Source of the DNA: an uncultured bacterium
GTDB taxonomy: Bacteria; Actinomycetota; Coriobacteriia; Coriobacteriales; Coriobacteriaceae
Assembly: GCA_905214615.1 (NCBI GenBank)
Contig: CAJMMX010000001.1
Location: 1-64,000 of the forward strand
Direction: 5' to 3'
Length of the DNA: 64,000 nucleotides
How positions within the stretch are numbered: the stretch's first letter is position 1; each line of letters begins with the position of its first letter. Of this stretch, positions 7,181 to 16,025 are shown in pieces. Both the position numbers and the translations under genes were made by a program. The notes beneath the pieces are model-generated. The model searched no databases and had not been told where the DNA came from. It worked only from the letters and a program-made list of their open reading frames with translations.

Positions 7181-9775
7181 CTACTTGTCGGCGGCTGCTT
7201 TCTTGGCAGTCGACTTCTTCGCGGTCGACTTCTTGGCGGCAGCAGCTTTCTTAGCCGTCGTCTTTTTGGCCGCCGTTGTCTTCTTCGCCGTGCTCGCCTT
7301 GGTTGTGGTCTTGCGGCCGCGGGCGGGTTTCTTCTCCTTGGTCGGGCAGTCCATGTTCACGCAGATGCGCCACGGACCGCGCGCCGTGTTGACCACCACG
7401 ATGGGGGCGCCGCACTCGGGGCAGGTCTCGCCCGTCGCCTCGAGCTTGCCGCGCGCCGGAAGCGGATAGCTCACGCCGCAGTCATCGTAGTTGGTGCAAC
7501 GGATAAAGCGCTTGCCGCTCTTTTCGCTCTTGTGCGCGATCAGGTCGCCATGGCGTCCTGCCTCGGCGCACACCTTGCACTCGCCCACCTTAAGGTCGGG
7601 CTCGTAGTTGGTGGGGCACGTGGGGTTCACGCAAATCTCGAAGGCCTTCTGGCGGAACGGCTGGCACTTGATGCGCGGCGCACCGCACTCGGGGCACACG
7701 GCCGCCTCGCCCTCGAGCGGGCTTACCTTGACGCCACTCGGCACCGGATAGGTCACATCGCAGTCGGGCCAGCCCATGCAGCCAATGAAGCTGCCGCGGG
7801 TCTTGGCGCTCGTCTTCATAACCAGGTCCTTGCCGCACTTGGGGCAGGTACCCACGCGCGCATCGGCCGTGACGGCGTCGCTGATGGCGTCGCCCAGTTC
7901 CTGCGTATGTTTGAGCAGCTCGTCGAGCACGCCGGCCAGCAGCGCGCGCGAGTGCGTCACGACATGCTCTTCGGTGTCCTCGCCGCGCTCCACGCGGGTC
8001 ATGTCGCCGTCGAGCTCGCTGGTCATATCGGGGCTCGTGATGCGCGGGGCAAACTGCGACAGTGCATCGATAATGGCAATACCCAGCTGGCTCGGCTCCA
8101 CGGGATCGTTTTTGAGGTAGCGCACGGCGTACAGGCGCTCGATGATGCTCGCGCGCGTGGACTTGGTGCCCAGGCCGCGCTTCTCCATCTCCTGCACGAG
8201 CTTGCCCTGGCTGTAGCGCGCGGGCGGCTCGGTCTGCTTGGCCTCGAGCTTAATGTCGAACACGTCGACCGTATCACCCTGCTCCAGCGGCGGCATCTGC
8301 TCGTCGCGTTTAAGGCCGTACGGATAGGCCTCGCGGAAGCCCGGGGTCACGAGCACGTCGCCCGAGGCCACGAACGGCTCACCGTTCACGTCGAGCTCGA
8401 GCTTAGTGTTTTCGATGGTCGCGGGACCCATAAGCGTCGCCAGGAAGCGGCGGGCAATGAGGTCGTAGAGCTTGCGCTGGCCGCCATCGAGCGTGGACGG
8501 ATCGCCTTCGCCCGTGGGGTAGATGGGCGGGTGGTCGGTGGTCTCGACTTTGCCGCGCGTGGGCTTCATGGGGCCGGCGAGTACCTTTTTGCACACGGGC
8601 GCCAGCGCCGGGTTGATCTTTGCCAGGTCGCTCACCACGGCGCCCAGATCGAGCGTCGCAGGGTACACGGTGTTGTCGACACGCGGATAGCTGATGAGGC
8701 CCGCCATGTAGAGGGACTCGGCGATGCGCATGGTACGTGCAGGTGAGATGCCCTCGGCCGCGGCGGCAGCCTGCAGCGAGGTCGTCGCAAACGGGGTGGG
8801 CGGCTGCTGCTTGCGGGAGCGCTTGGTCACCGCGGCGACGGTTGCCGTCGTAGCGCCGTCGACGTGGCCGTACGCCGTCTCGGCAGCATCTTTATCGGTA
8901 AAACGTGCCGTCTTGTGCGCAATCTTAAAGCGGTCATCCTCGGCAGCACCCTGAGCGGCACCCATGCCGCGAATCTGCCAATAGTCCTCGGGCACAAACG
9001 CCATGCGCTCGCGCTCGCGCTCGACCACCAAGGCAAGCGTCGGCGTCTGCACACGGCCGGCGGAGCGCACGTTGCCAAAGCCGCCAAACTTGGCGAGCGT
9101 CAGGTAGCGCGTGAGCACCGCACCCCAAATGAGGTCGATGTGCTGGCGGCTCTCGCCGGCGTCGGCCAGATTCTGGTCGAGCGAGACAAGATTATCGAAG
9201 GCCTGCGTGATCTCGGCCTTGGTAAACGAAGAATACTGGGCGCGGGCAACCGGCAAGTCGGGCGCCACCTCACGCACCTTGTTGAGAGCGTCCGAACCGA
9301 TCAGCTCGCCCTCGCGATCGAAGTCCGTGGCGATGATGACGCTGTCGGACTTCTTGGCCAGGTTCTTAAGCGAGCGGATGAGCTCCTTCTCGGCCGGCAG
9401 CTTAATGACGGGTGCCCAGGTGAGGTATGGCAGGCTCTCGAGCTTCCAGCCCTTGATGGAGATACCATCGGCAAGAAACGGCTTGCGCTTGGTGTCGTAG
9501 GGCGGACGAGCCAGGCCATCGGGCATGTCGGCCGGCAGCATCTCGCCGTCCTCGGTGACCGAATACCAGCCCAGCTTTTTATCGAACAGCACACTGTCGC
9601 AAAAATCGGGCGCCAAGATGTGACCGGCCAGGCCGATGGTCACGCACTCCTCGCCCTTCCACTCAAAACGGTAGATGGCGGTGTTGTACACCTTGTCCTT
9701 TTTGGGCTTGCCCGTGGACAAACGCTCGGCGATCTGACGCGCGGCGTCGTTTTTCTCGGCGATGATGAGCTTCAA
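7181..9775 (-). CDS. topA: DNA topoisomerase I, archaeal-type type IA
   Basis: An 864-aa enzyme that relaxes negative supercoils. The TOPRIM domain is N-terminal (IIAEKNDAARQ, then ATDFDREGELIG). The active-site tyrosine is in ISYPRVDNTVYP, an archaeal-like form where most bacterial enzymes have YxRTDS. IDLIWGAVLTRYLTLA also looks archaeal. The C-terminus has four zinc-ribbon modules (CPKCG, CPECG, CKVC and CPECG, each with a second Cys pair), then a Lys/Ala/Thr-rich tail resembling histone H1. The start is a TTG with AGGAG upstream. It lies 54 bp after hypB and ends at a bidirectional terminator. No other type IA enzyme is in the window. Confidence 0.93.
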   Translation of the reverse strand: MKLIIAEKNDAARQIAERLSTGKPKKDKVYNTAIYRFEWKGEECVTIGLAGHILAPDFCDSVLFDKKLGWYSVTEDGEMLPADMPDGLARPPYDTKRKPFLADGISIKGWKLESLPYLTWAPVIKLPAEKELIRSLKNLAKKSDSVIIATDFDREGELIGSDALNKVREVAPDLPVARAQYSSFTKAEITQAFDNLVSLDQNLADAGESRQHIDLIWGAVLTRYLTLAKFGGFGNVRSAGRVQTPTLALVVERERERMAFVPEDYWQIRGMGAAQGAAEDDRFKIAHKTARFTDKDAAETAYGHVDGATTATVAAVTKRSRKQQPPTPFATTSLQAAAAAEGISPARTMRIAESLYMAGLISYPRVDNTVYPATLDLGAVVSDLAKINPALAPVCKKVLAGPMKPTRGKVETTDHPPIYPTGEGDPSTLDGGQRKLYDLIARRFLATLMGPATIENTKLELDVNGEPFVASGDVLVTPGFREAYPYGLKRDEQMPPLEQGDTVDVFDIKLEAKQTEPPARYSQGKLVQEMEKRGLGTKSTRASIIERLYAVRYLKNDPVEPSQLGIAIIDALSQFAPRITSPDMTSELDGDMTRVERGEDTEEHVVTHSRALLAGVLDELLKHTQELGDAISDAVTADARVGTCPKCGKDLVMKTSAKTRGSFIGCMGWPDCDVTYPVPSGVKVSPLEGEAAVCPECGAPRIKCQPFRQKAFEICVNPTCPTNYEPDLKVGECKVCAEAGRHGDLIAHKSEKSGKRFIRCTNYDDCGVSYPLPARGKLEATGETCPECGAPIVVVNTARGPWRICVNMDCPTKEKKPARGRKTTTKASTAKKTTAAKKTTAKKAAAAKKSTAKKSTAKKAAADK

Positions 9776-9829
9776 AAGAGGCTCCTATCTCGTATCTCTG
9801 CGGCTACGCCCGCCCGTATGGCGGCCGAC

Positions 9830-10513
9830 TTACGCCCTTGCTTGCTCAATCTGCCCGATGAGCCAATCGCACCAGGCATCCATGCCCTCGCCCTTGCGCG
9901 CGCTCACGGCAAACCGCGGCGCCTGCGGATTGAGGTCATCGAGTGTCTTAGTATACCTATCCATGTCAAAATCGAAAGCCGGAGCCACGTCGACCTTGTT
10001 GAGCAGCTGCGCGCCGGCGTGTTGGAAGATGCCCGGGTACTTGATGGGCTTGTCGTCGCCCTCGGGCACCGAGAGAATCATGATGGACAGGTTCTCGCCC
10101 AGGTCAAAGTCGACCGGGCAGACCAGGTTGCCCACGTTTTCGATAAAGATGACGTCAATGCTTTCCAGACCCACAGCCTGATCGAAGGCGTCGACGGCCT
10201 CCATGATCATGTTGCCCTCGAGGTGGCACAGGCCGCCCGTGTTGATCTGAATGGCGGGCATGCCGGCTTCCTTCATGGTGATGGCGTCGACGTCCGAGGC
10301 GATATCGCCCTCGATGACAGCACAGCGCAGGCCGGCTTTGTCACGCAGGCGCTCGTTGGTGCCCAGAATCGTGGTGGTCTTGCCCGAGCCGGGGCTCGAC
10401 AGCACATTGATCACGTAGGTGTTTGTCTCATTAAATCGCTGACGCAGCTGATCTGCCAGGCGCTCGTTGCGCGACAGAATCGGCGATGCAATATCAATCG
10501 TTTTCTCGGCCAT
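9830..10513 (-). CDS. hypB: Hydrogenase nickel incorporation protein HypB
   Basis: A 227-aa SIMIBI-class GTPase that loads nickel into NiFe hydrogenase. The P-loop SSPGSGKTT is at about 39-47, with the switch region EGDIASDVDA, IENVGNLVCP and the base-recognition motif NKVD. No His-rich nickel-storage stretch and no N-terminal CxxCGC motif are present, so it is the minimal form. The ATG at 10513 was chosen over the upstream GTG because AAGGAG is correctly spaced only for the ATG. It follows hypA by 55 bp. Confidence 0.94.
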   Translation of the reverse strand: MAEKTIDIASPILSRNERLADQLRQRFNETNTYVINVLSSPGSGKTTTILGTNERLRDKAGLRCAVIEGDIASDVDAITMKEAGMPAIQINTGGLCHLEGNMIMEAVDAFDQAVGLESIDVIFIENVGNLVCPVDFDLGENLSIMILSVPEGDDKPIKYPGIFQHAGAQLLNKVDVAPAFDFDMDRYTKTLDDLNPQAPRFAVSARKGEGMDAWCDWLIGQIEQARA

Positions 10514-10568
10514 ACTCGGCACTCCTTACTTTGGCCCCTTTATACCCCATCACCAGATGGCTAGCGGG

Positions 10569-10925
10569 CTAATCGTCGGGGGTTTCGATTTCGATACTTG
10601 CGATGTCGAGTTCGCGGCCGTGCAGTAGGCGCACGTTGGCACCACCACACTGGGGACAGCGACAGTGGAAGCGATCGTGGTCGAAGACGTCGCCGCAGTC
10701 CAGGCACTCGCTTTGTGGATGGACTTCCTCCACGGAAAGCTCGCAGCCTAGCGTGAGCGGGTCCTCGTCGCGAAATGTCTCCCACGCAAAGTCGAGCGCC
10801 TCGCGCACGACCTCGGTCATATCCCCGATACGCAGCGTTACCAAAACGGCGCGTGAGGCCCCCGCCCCACGCGCCGCGCGAATCACTGTATCGAGCATGC
10901 CGTTGACAATGCCAACCTCGTGCAT
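10569..10925 (-). CDS. hypA: Hydrogenase maturation factor HypA
   Basis: A 118-aa nickel chaperone. The N-terminal MHE supplies the nickel-binding His2. The zinc site is C74, C77, C90 and C93 (CLDCG and CPQCG). It partners with HypB to insert Ni into the hydrogenase large subunit. GAGGAG precedes the ATG. The start is 6 bp after the tatC stop, which indicates cotranscription with the Tat genes. Confidence 0.95.
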   Translation of the reverse strand: MHEVGIVNGMLDTVIRAARGAGASRAVLVTLRIGDMTEVVREALDFAWETFRDEDPLTLGCELSVEEVHPQSECLDCGDVFDHDRFHCRCPQCGGANVRLLHGRELDIASIEIETPDD

Positions 10926-10931
10926 ACCGAT

Positions 10932-11723
10932 TTACTCCTCGTCGTCCTCATCGTCCGAGAACAGGTCCAGACGGCTCACAAACAGGCCCTCCTTACCCTC
11001 GCGCGCGGTAATGACCACGCGGGCAATGGCGAGCGAGATCTCGTAGAGCGAAAGCAGGGCACCGTACATAAGGCCCAGCGTAACGGGCGAGCCGTCGGGC
11101 GTGATCACAGCCGAACCCACGAGCAGGCCTACGTACACGTAGCGCCAGGCGCTGCGGAAGGCCGCGTAGGACACGATGTGGAAAACAGACAGGTAGAAGA
11201 TGATGAGCGGCAGCTCAAACGCCACACCAAAGCCGATCATAAAGAGCAGCTCCATGTTGACGTAGTTCTCCAGATCGGGCAGCGCCGTAGCGACGGCCGA
11301 GGTCTCGCCGATGAGCCACTCAAAACCCGCCGGGATGATGATGAAGTAGCAGAAGATGGCACCCAGGAAGAACAGCACCGTCGAGGCGAGCACCGTGGGC
11401 ACGACCCACTTGCGCTCGTTGGGGCGAAGCGCCGGCAGGAAAAATGCCAGGATCTGCCAGATAATCATAGGCGTGCACATGACCACAGCCATCTTGATGG
11501 CCAGCGAAAAGCGCAGGCCAAAGCCGCCGAGCGTAGTGGTGATGTAGAACTTACCATCCGGCACAAAGGAGCGGATGGGGTCTTCCAGGATATCGAGCAC
11601 CACAGGCGTGGCGAAGTACAGCACGATAGCGGCGGCAAACACCGACACGACCACGATGGTCAGACGGCGACGGAGCTCTCCCAAGTGATCGAAGAGCGGC
11701 ATGCGCGCAGGTCCGATCGGCAT
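10932..11723 (-). CDS. tatC: Sec-independent protein translocase TatC
   Basis: A 263-aa, six-helix membrane protein of the twin-arginine translocase. The cytoplasmic N-terminal motif MPLFDHLGELRRRL is the family signature, and the periplasmic-loop residues before FLPALRPNERKWV also fit. The acidic C-terminal tail ends in DDEDDEE. The ATG overlaps the tatA stop by one base (TAATG), so translation is probably coupled. TatC binds twin-arginine signal peptides, such as those of hydrogenase small subunits, which makes the neighbouring hypAB meaningful. Confidence 0.95.
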   Translation of the reverse strand: MPIGPARMPLFDHLGELRRRLTIVVVSVFAAAIVLYFATPVVLDILEDPIRSFVPDGKFYITTTLGGFGLRFSLAIKMAVVMCTPMIIWQILAFFLPALRPNERKWVVPTVLASTVLFFLGAIFCYFIIIPAGFEWLIGETSAVATALPDLENYVNMELLFMIGFGVAFELPLIIFYLSVFHIVSYAAFRSAWRYVYVGLLVGSAVITPDGSPVTLGLMYGALLSLYEISLAIARVVITAREGKEGLFVSRLDLFSDDEDDEE

Positions 11724-12319
11724 TACTCATCGCCTCCCTTCGGGGCATCGGCGGCAGTGGCAGCGTCCTCGGCCTCGAGCTCGCGGGCGAGCTGGTCGAC
11801 AACGGCCTTGCGCTTGCGGGGACGACGGGCGTAGAGGTCGGCCGTCGTGGGCTCTGCCGGCTCGGGCTCGGGCTCTGCGGCAGACTCGGGGTCCGCAGCA
11901 GCAGCGTCAGCATCGGCGGTCGCAACCTCAACGGCAGCACCCTCGGCAGCGGCCTCGCCCTCAGCAGCGCCCTCGCCCTCAGCAGCGCCCTCGCTCGCGG
12001 CCTTCTCGGCAGCAAGGCGGGCACGACGCTCGGCAAAGGTCTCCTTCTTGGCAGGCGCAGCGGCGTCAGCGGCATCCTCGTCCGCATCGGAATCGTCGTC
12101 GACGGCAGCCTTCTTGGGCTTGACCGGCGCCGAAGCGGCCTCGCTTACCGGATCGATGATCTCGGACTGGACAACCGCCGTCATCTTTTCCTGCGTCTCG
12201 CGGAACTGACGGATGGCACGGCCGATCGTACGGCCCATCTGCGGGAGCTTATCCGGGCCAAACAGCAAAAAGCCGAAGACCACGATGATTGCCAGCTCAC
12301 CTTCTCCAATACCAAACAC
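11723..12319 (-). CDS. tatA: TatA/TatB-family translocase subunit with long acidic-Ala tail
   Basis: A 198-aa protein. The first ~60 residues are a typical TatA/B: a short membrane helix (GELAIIVVFGFLLFGPDKLP), the FGP hinge and an amphipathic helix. The rest is low complexity, rich in Ala, Glu and Asp with EGAAEGEGAAEG-type repeats, much longer than a normal TatA. A GTG at 12319 (MFGIGEGELA) was chosen because GGAGG lies five bases upstream. A longer upstream reading adds residues unlike the family. A single TatA-like gene with tatC suggests a minimal TatAC system, unless tatB is elsewhere. Confidence 0.9.
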   Translation of the reverse strand: MFGIGEGELAIIVVFGFLLFGPDKLPQMGRTIGRAIRQFRETQEKMTAVVQSEIIDPVSEAASAPVKPKKAAVDDDSDADEDAADAAAPAKKETFAERRARLAAEKAASEGAAEGEGAAEGEAAAEGAAVEVATADADAAAADPESAAEPEPEPAEPTTADLYARRPRKRKAVVDQLARELEAEDAATAADAPKGGDE

Positions 12320-12472
12320 ACATACCTCCAAGGCTCGATGTGATTCGAGCCCGCACCGCGCCATTCGGCCGGAACTCGTCTATTCATTCGGTCAAGTATA
12401 GCGCCCGGACGCCAAAACGTCCGAGCGCATCACAAACATATGCCAAACGGCACGCCCTTTTGGGGGCAAAGA

Positions 12473-12787
12473 TTATGCAGCGGTGATCGAAATCTCCTGG
12501 TCGACACCCAACAGCTGGACCACGCGCATCACCGGGGGCTGCACATTGGTGCAGCTAAAGCGCTTGCCGTGGTCGACCGCGTGGTGCGCGGCGCCCACGA
12601 GCACGCCAATGCCCGTCGAATCGATGTAGCTCACCTGGGCAAAATCGAGCTCAACGGCCTCGGTGGGCTGCTCAAGCGCCAGGTCGATGGCATTGCGCAG
12701 GCTATCGGCGTTAGAGATATCGATCTCGCCGGTTACCTTAATGGTGTAGAGCTCTGGCGTGGGGTTGGTGGAAATACCCAAATCCAT
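12473..12787 (-). CDS. STAS-domain anti-anti-sigma factor
   Basis: A 104-aa single STAS domain of the SpoIIAA/RsbV type. The phosphorylatable serine is S56 in VSYIDSTGIG. Such proteins bind an anti-sigma kinase when unphosphorylated and thereby release a sigma factor. No partner kinase or sigma factor is nearby, so the pathway cannot be assigned. AAAGGAG precedes the ATG. Confidence 0.9.
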   Translation of the reverse strand: MDLGISTNPTPELYTIKVTGEIDISNADSLRNAIDLALEQPTEAVELDFAQVSYIDSTGIGVLVGAAHHAVDHGKRFSCTNVQPPVMRVVQLLGVDQEISITAA

Positions 12788-12838
12788 GTATACGCTCCTT
12801 TACGTATCGAAAGTGCGGATAGTACGGGAAGCCGCGCG

Positions 12839-14143
12839 TTAGGCGCGCTCGGCACGCGCAAGCTCGGCAGCGACGAGCTTAACGGCCAGCACCAGCACAT
12901 CGAGCGCAGCCTCCAGGTCCTCGACCGTGGGATAGCTCGGCGCGATGCGGATGTTGGTGTCGCGCGGGTCCTTGCCATAGGGCCAGGTAGCACCGGCCGG
13001 CGTGAGCTTGACGCCCAGGTCGGCACAAAGCGCGGCGACCTTTTGAGCCGAGCCCTCGGGACCATCGAAGCTTACAAAGTAGCCGCCGCGAGGATGCGTC
13101 CAGGTAGCGCAGCCCGTCTCGCCCAGGCCCTCGGTGAGCTTGCGCTCAACGGCCTCAAAGCGCGGGCGCAAGAACTCGGCATGCTTTTTCATGTGCTCCT
13201 TGACCGCCTCGATGGTGGGAAGGAAACGCACGTGGCGCAGTTGGTTGAGCTTATCGGCGCTGATGAGGCCGGCCTTCAGGCGCTTGGAGAACTCCGCGAT
13301 AACCGCGGGGCTCGCACCGATAAAGCCGATACCGGCACCCGGGAAAGTGATCTTGGACGTCGAGGCGAATGCCACCACGCGGTCCTCGGTGCCCGCCGTG
13401 CGGGCAAGATCGAAGATGTTGGCGAGCTCGTCGGTCTCGTCGTACAGGTCGTGCACGCAGTAGGCGTTGTCCCAGAAGATGCGGAAATCGGGCGCGGCCG
13501 TGGGCATCTCGACCAAGCGGCGCACAGTGTCCTCGCTAAAGGTGATACCCGTGGGGTTGGAATACTTGGGCACGCACCAGATGCCCTTGATGGAATCGTC
13601 GACGGCAACGAGGCGCTCGATCTCGTCCATATCGGGGCCGTTGTCGGTCATCGCGACGGGGACGTTCTCGATACCCAGGTCAGCGGTAATTCCAAAGTGG
13701 CGATCGTAACCGGGAACCGGACACAGGAACTTGACCTTCTTGCCGTCGTGCACGGCCTCGTAGGCATCCCAGGGCTCGCTGCCGCACGAGCCACAGCGCC
13801 AGAACATGCCGGCGATGTCATGCTCGATCAAAAGGCTCGACGAACCCAGCACAAGCGTCTGCTCGGCGGGGCAGCCCAGGAACTCCCCCGCCAGCTTGCG
13901 TGCCGAGGGAATGCCCTCAAAGCAGCCGTAGTTGGAACAATCGACGTTGCCGTCGTGCAGATCGGCGTCGGCATTGAGGATATCGAGCATGGGGCGCGAG
14001 ATGTCCACCTGGGCGGGCGACGGCTTGCCGCGGGCCATGTCAAGCGCCAGGCCCTTGGCCTTGACCTCGGCGACCTCGGCTTTGAGCGCCTCGATGGCGG
14101 CATCGAGTTCGGTGGTTTCCATCTTCTGGTAGATCGTCTGCAT
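12839..14143 (-). CDS. PLP-dependent aminotransferase, MocR-type aspartate aminotransferase family
   Basis: A 434-aa fold-type I aminotransferase. It matches the small family of MocR-like aspartate aminotransferases (Aminotran_MocR): an opening DMARGKPSP, then SNYGCFEGIPSAR and LGSSSLL. The PLP lysine is K264 in ASTSKITFPG, the Asp that contacts the pyridine nitrogen is in FWDNAYCVHDL, and YSNPTG is present. No DNA-binding domain is fused. The substrate, probably aspartate or another 2-amino acid, is inferred from family. AAAGG precedes the ATG. Confidence 0.88.
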   Translation of the reverse strand: MQTIYQKMETTELDAAIEALKAEVAEVKAKGLALDMARGKPSPAQVDISRPMLDILNADADLHDGNVDCSNYGCFEGIPSARKLAGEFLGCPAEQTLVLGSSSLLIEHDIAGMFWRCGSCGSEPWDAYEAVHDGKKVKFLCPVPGYDRHFGITADLGIENVPVAMTDNGPDMDEIERLVAVDDSIKGIWCVPKYSNPTGITFSEDTVRRLVEMPTAAPDFRIFWDNAYCVHDLYDETDELANIFDLARTAGTEDRVVAFASTSKITFPGAGIGFIGASPAVIAEFSKRLKAGLISADKLNQLRHVRFLPTIEAVKEHMKKHAEFLRPRFEAVERKLTEGLGETGCATWTHPRGGYFVSFDGPEGSAQKVAALCADLGVKLTPAGATWPYGKDPRDTNIRIAPSYPTVEDLEAALDVLVLAVKLVAAELARAERA

Positions 14144-14292
14144 GGGTGCGACCTTTCGCGAAGCGGTACGTTGCAGTTCGTCTAAGTATAGACCGCCACC
14201 GCCGCAACGTTATGAAGCCGTGATAGATTAAGTTCATCGCAATGAATTACGAATCGCCGCGCATGCCGGCGTGGGGCGCCCAAGGAGGCACT

Positions 14293-14547
14293 ATGGAGTA
14301 CGGATCGTTTCAGGCCGAGGAATTCGGCGACCTGCAGCGCCTGGTCGACGGACTGTTTTACGACCGCCACGCCATCGACCGCCTCGATTTGATCGTACAG
14401 GCCGAAATCTTGGACCTGGCGCCCGATCTCATGGAAATCGTCAACCTGCTGCCGCCCGGCTATTACGATCGCCAGTCACTTTGCGACCAGCTCAACTCCG
14501 CCTTGGCCGCCCACGGCTGGGGCGCCGTCTACGGAACGGTGGAATAA
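14293..14547 (+). CDS. Small hypothetical protein
   Basis: An 84-aa acidic, soluble protein that I do not recognise. The ATG at 14293 follows AAGGAGG by five bases, a strong site, while an upstream ATG at 14242 has none. Helical stretches rich in Leu/Asp (LVDGLFYDRHAIDRLDLI, LDLAPDLMEIVNLLPPG) could suggest protein-protein contacts. It is a single gene, convergent with nhaA, ending before a shared terminator. Confidence 0.75.
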   Translation: MEYGSFQAEEFGDLQRLVDGLFYDRHAIDRLDLIVQAEILDLAPDLMEIVNLLPPGYYDRQSLCDQLNSALAAHGWGAVYGTVE

Positions 14548-14548
14548 A

Positions 14549-14578
14549 CCTAGTCATTCAAGAACGTCCCCAATGACT
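14549..14578. repeat. AGTCATT/AATGACT short palindromic repeat
   Basis: CCTAGTCATTCAAGAACG and then TCCCCAATGACT form inverted 7-bp arms AGTCATT and AATGACT around a 13-nt centre containing AACGTCCCC. Further copies lie at 31021-31050 and 31062-31090, and a half copy at 5910. Confidence 0.8.
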
Positions 14579-14616
14579 AAAACGCCGCCTGTGATGGTGT
14601 TCACAGGCGGCGTTTT
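14579..14616. terminator. Bidirectional terminator between small gene and nhaA
   Basis: The stem CGCCGCCTGTGA/TCACAGGCGGCG with a 6-nt loop has A4 on the left and T4 on the right. It serves two convergent genes. Confidence 0.9.
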
Positions 14617-14633
14617 CAAACTTGCATGTGCCC

Positions 14634-15992
14634 TTACTCGTCCTTGGACGCGGGGTGCTTGCAGACCACACTCATGTAGATCATGCCCAGCACCGCGGCG
14701 GTAACGGATCCGGCAAGAATGGCGGCCTTTGCGGCCAGGACCTCAAACTCGGCCGTCGGGAAGGCAAGGCCGCTGATGAGAATCGACATGGTAAAGCCAA
14801 TGCCGCCCAGAATGCCCACGCCGGCAATCATGTGCCAGTTAACGTTGCGCGGCAGCTCGGAAATCTTGAGCTTAACCAGGGCAAACGTCATGCCAAAGAT
14901 ACCGATCGGCTTGCCCAGCAGCATGCCAAAGTACACGCCGAGCGTCACCGGGTCGGTGAGCAGCGTGCTCATGTCCACGCCCACTAGGCGAACCTGCGCG
15001 TTCACGAACGCAAAGATCGGCAGGATCACAAAGTTGACCGGCGTGGAGATCAGGCGCTCCATGCGGATGAGCGGCGGGGTCACGCGGTGCATGACGCGCT
15101 CGACTTTGGTGGTCGAGACGGTAAAGTCGTGCTGGCCCAGGATGTGCGCCTCGTCGTCGTAGCGGTCATCGAGCAACGGCAGGCACTCGCCCAACCAATC
15201 GGTGAGGCTATCGAGTTTGACGCCGCACTTGGCCGGGATGGTAAAGGCTAGGATGACGCCAGCAAGCGTGGCATGTACGCCGCTCTTGAACATGCAAAAC
15301 CACAGCAGCAGGCCCAGTACCGAATACGGGGCAAGGCGGTAATGCTGCGTCTTGTTGAGCCACACGAGCGCGCAGGTCACAAGCGCGGCGGCGCCCAACC
15401 AAAACGGATTGGGGCTCTGACCGTAGAAGATGGCGATGGCGGCGATGGAGATGAGGTCGTCGGCGATGGCGAGCGTCGAGAAGAACACGCGCACGCCGTT
15501 GGGCACGCGGTTGCCCAAAAGCGACAGCACGCCCAGCGCAAAGGCAATATCGGTTGCCATGGGGATAGCCCAACCGTTGCGGGCGCCGGCATGGTTAAAG
15601 ATGAGGTAGATGCAGGCGGGAACGACGACGCCGCCCACGGCTGCCAGCATGGGAAGCATGGCCTGACGCGGGTTTTTGAGCTCGCCAACCGTCATCTCAT
15701 ACTTGAGCTCGATGCCCACCAGCAAAAAGAAGATCGCCATGAGGAAGTCGTTGACGAAAAGCTCAACGGTGAGACCGGCCGTAAGGTTGCCCAGACCCAC
15801 ATACAGCGGGGTCTCCAAAAAGTGATGAATGGCCTCGTAGGCATCGGTGTTGGCACAGATGACGGCGGCGATGGCGGCGATCACCATGACGGCGGCGGAA
15901 ATCGTGCCGTTCTCGGCAATGCGCTCCCAAATGTCGTGACGCTCAAAACGCTTGCGCTCACGGGTGTTGAACAGCTGCTCGGTTGCTGCCAT
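14634..15992 (-). CDS. nhaA: Na+/H+ antiporter NhaA
   Basis: A 452-aa membrane protein with about 12 helices that exchanges Na+ for H+. The key aspartates are in MATDIAFALGV and in AIADDLISIAAI, the latter being the NhaA double-Asp cation site. LVGIELKYE and the extended cytoplasmic loop before the last helices also fit. The ATG at 15992 was chosen because AAAGGAG lies upstream. A strong intrinsic terminator-like hairpin lies 34 nt upstream inside the leader (16026-16061), which suggests attenuation. It is transcribed separately from ppaC. Confidence 0.95.
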   Translation of the reverse strand: MAATEQLFNTRERKRFERHDIWERIAENGTISAAVMVIAAIAAVICANTDAYEAIHHFLETPLYVGLGNLTAGLTVELFVNDFLMAIFFLLVGIELKYEMTVGELKNPRQAMLPMLAAVGGVVVPACIYLIFNHAGARNGWAIPMATDIAFALGVLSLLGNRVPNGVRVFFSTLAIADDLISIAAIAIFYGQSPNPFWLGAAALVTCALVWLNKTQHYRLAPYSVLGLLLWFCMFKSGVHATLAGVILAFTIPAKCGVKLDSLTDWLGECLPLLDDRYDDEAHILGQHDFTVSTTKVERVMHRVTPPLIRMERLISTPVNFVILPIFAFVNAQVRLVGVDMSTLLTDPVTLGVYFGMLLGKPIGIFGMTFALVKLKISELPRNVNWHMIAGVGILGGIGFTMSILISGLAFPTAEFEVLAAKAAILAGSVTAAVLGMIYMSVVCKHPASKDE

Positions 15993-16025
15993 GGGCGGCT
16001 CCTTTCGCGGGAAGGTTCCCGTCTT

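Noticed and set aside
7175..10564. Long plus-strand open frames opposite topA and hypB (over 500 codons each)
   Set aside because: They are antisense shadows of GC-rich minus-strand genes with clear family motifs; they have no ribosome sites or recognisable domains.
12440..14185. A 581-codon plus-strand frame opposite the STAS and aminotransferase genes
   Set aside because: It spans two unrelated minus-strand genes and has Leu/Gly/Ala/His-rich composition typical of antisense translation of GC-rich genes.
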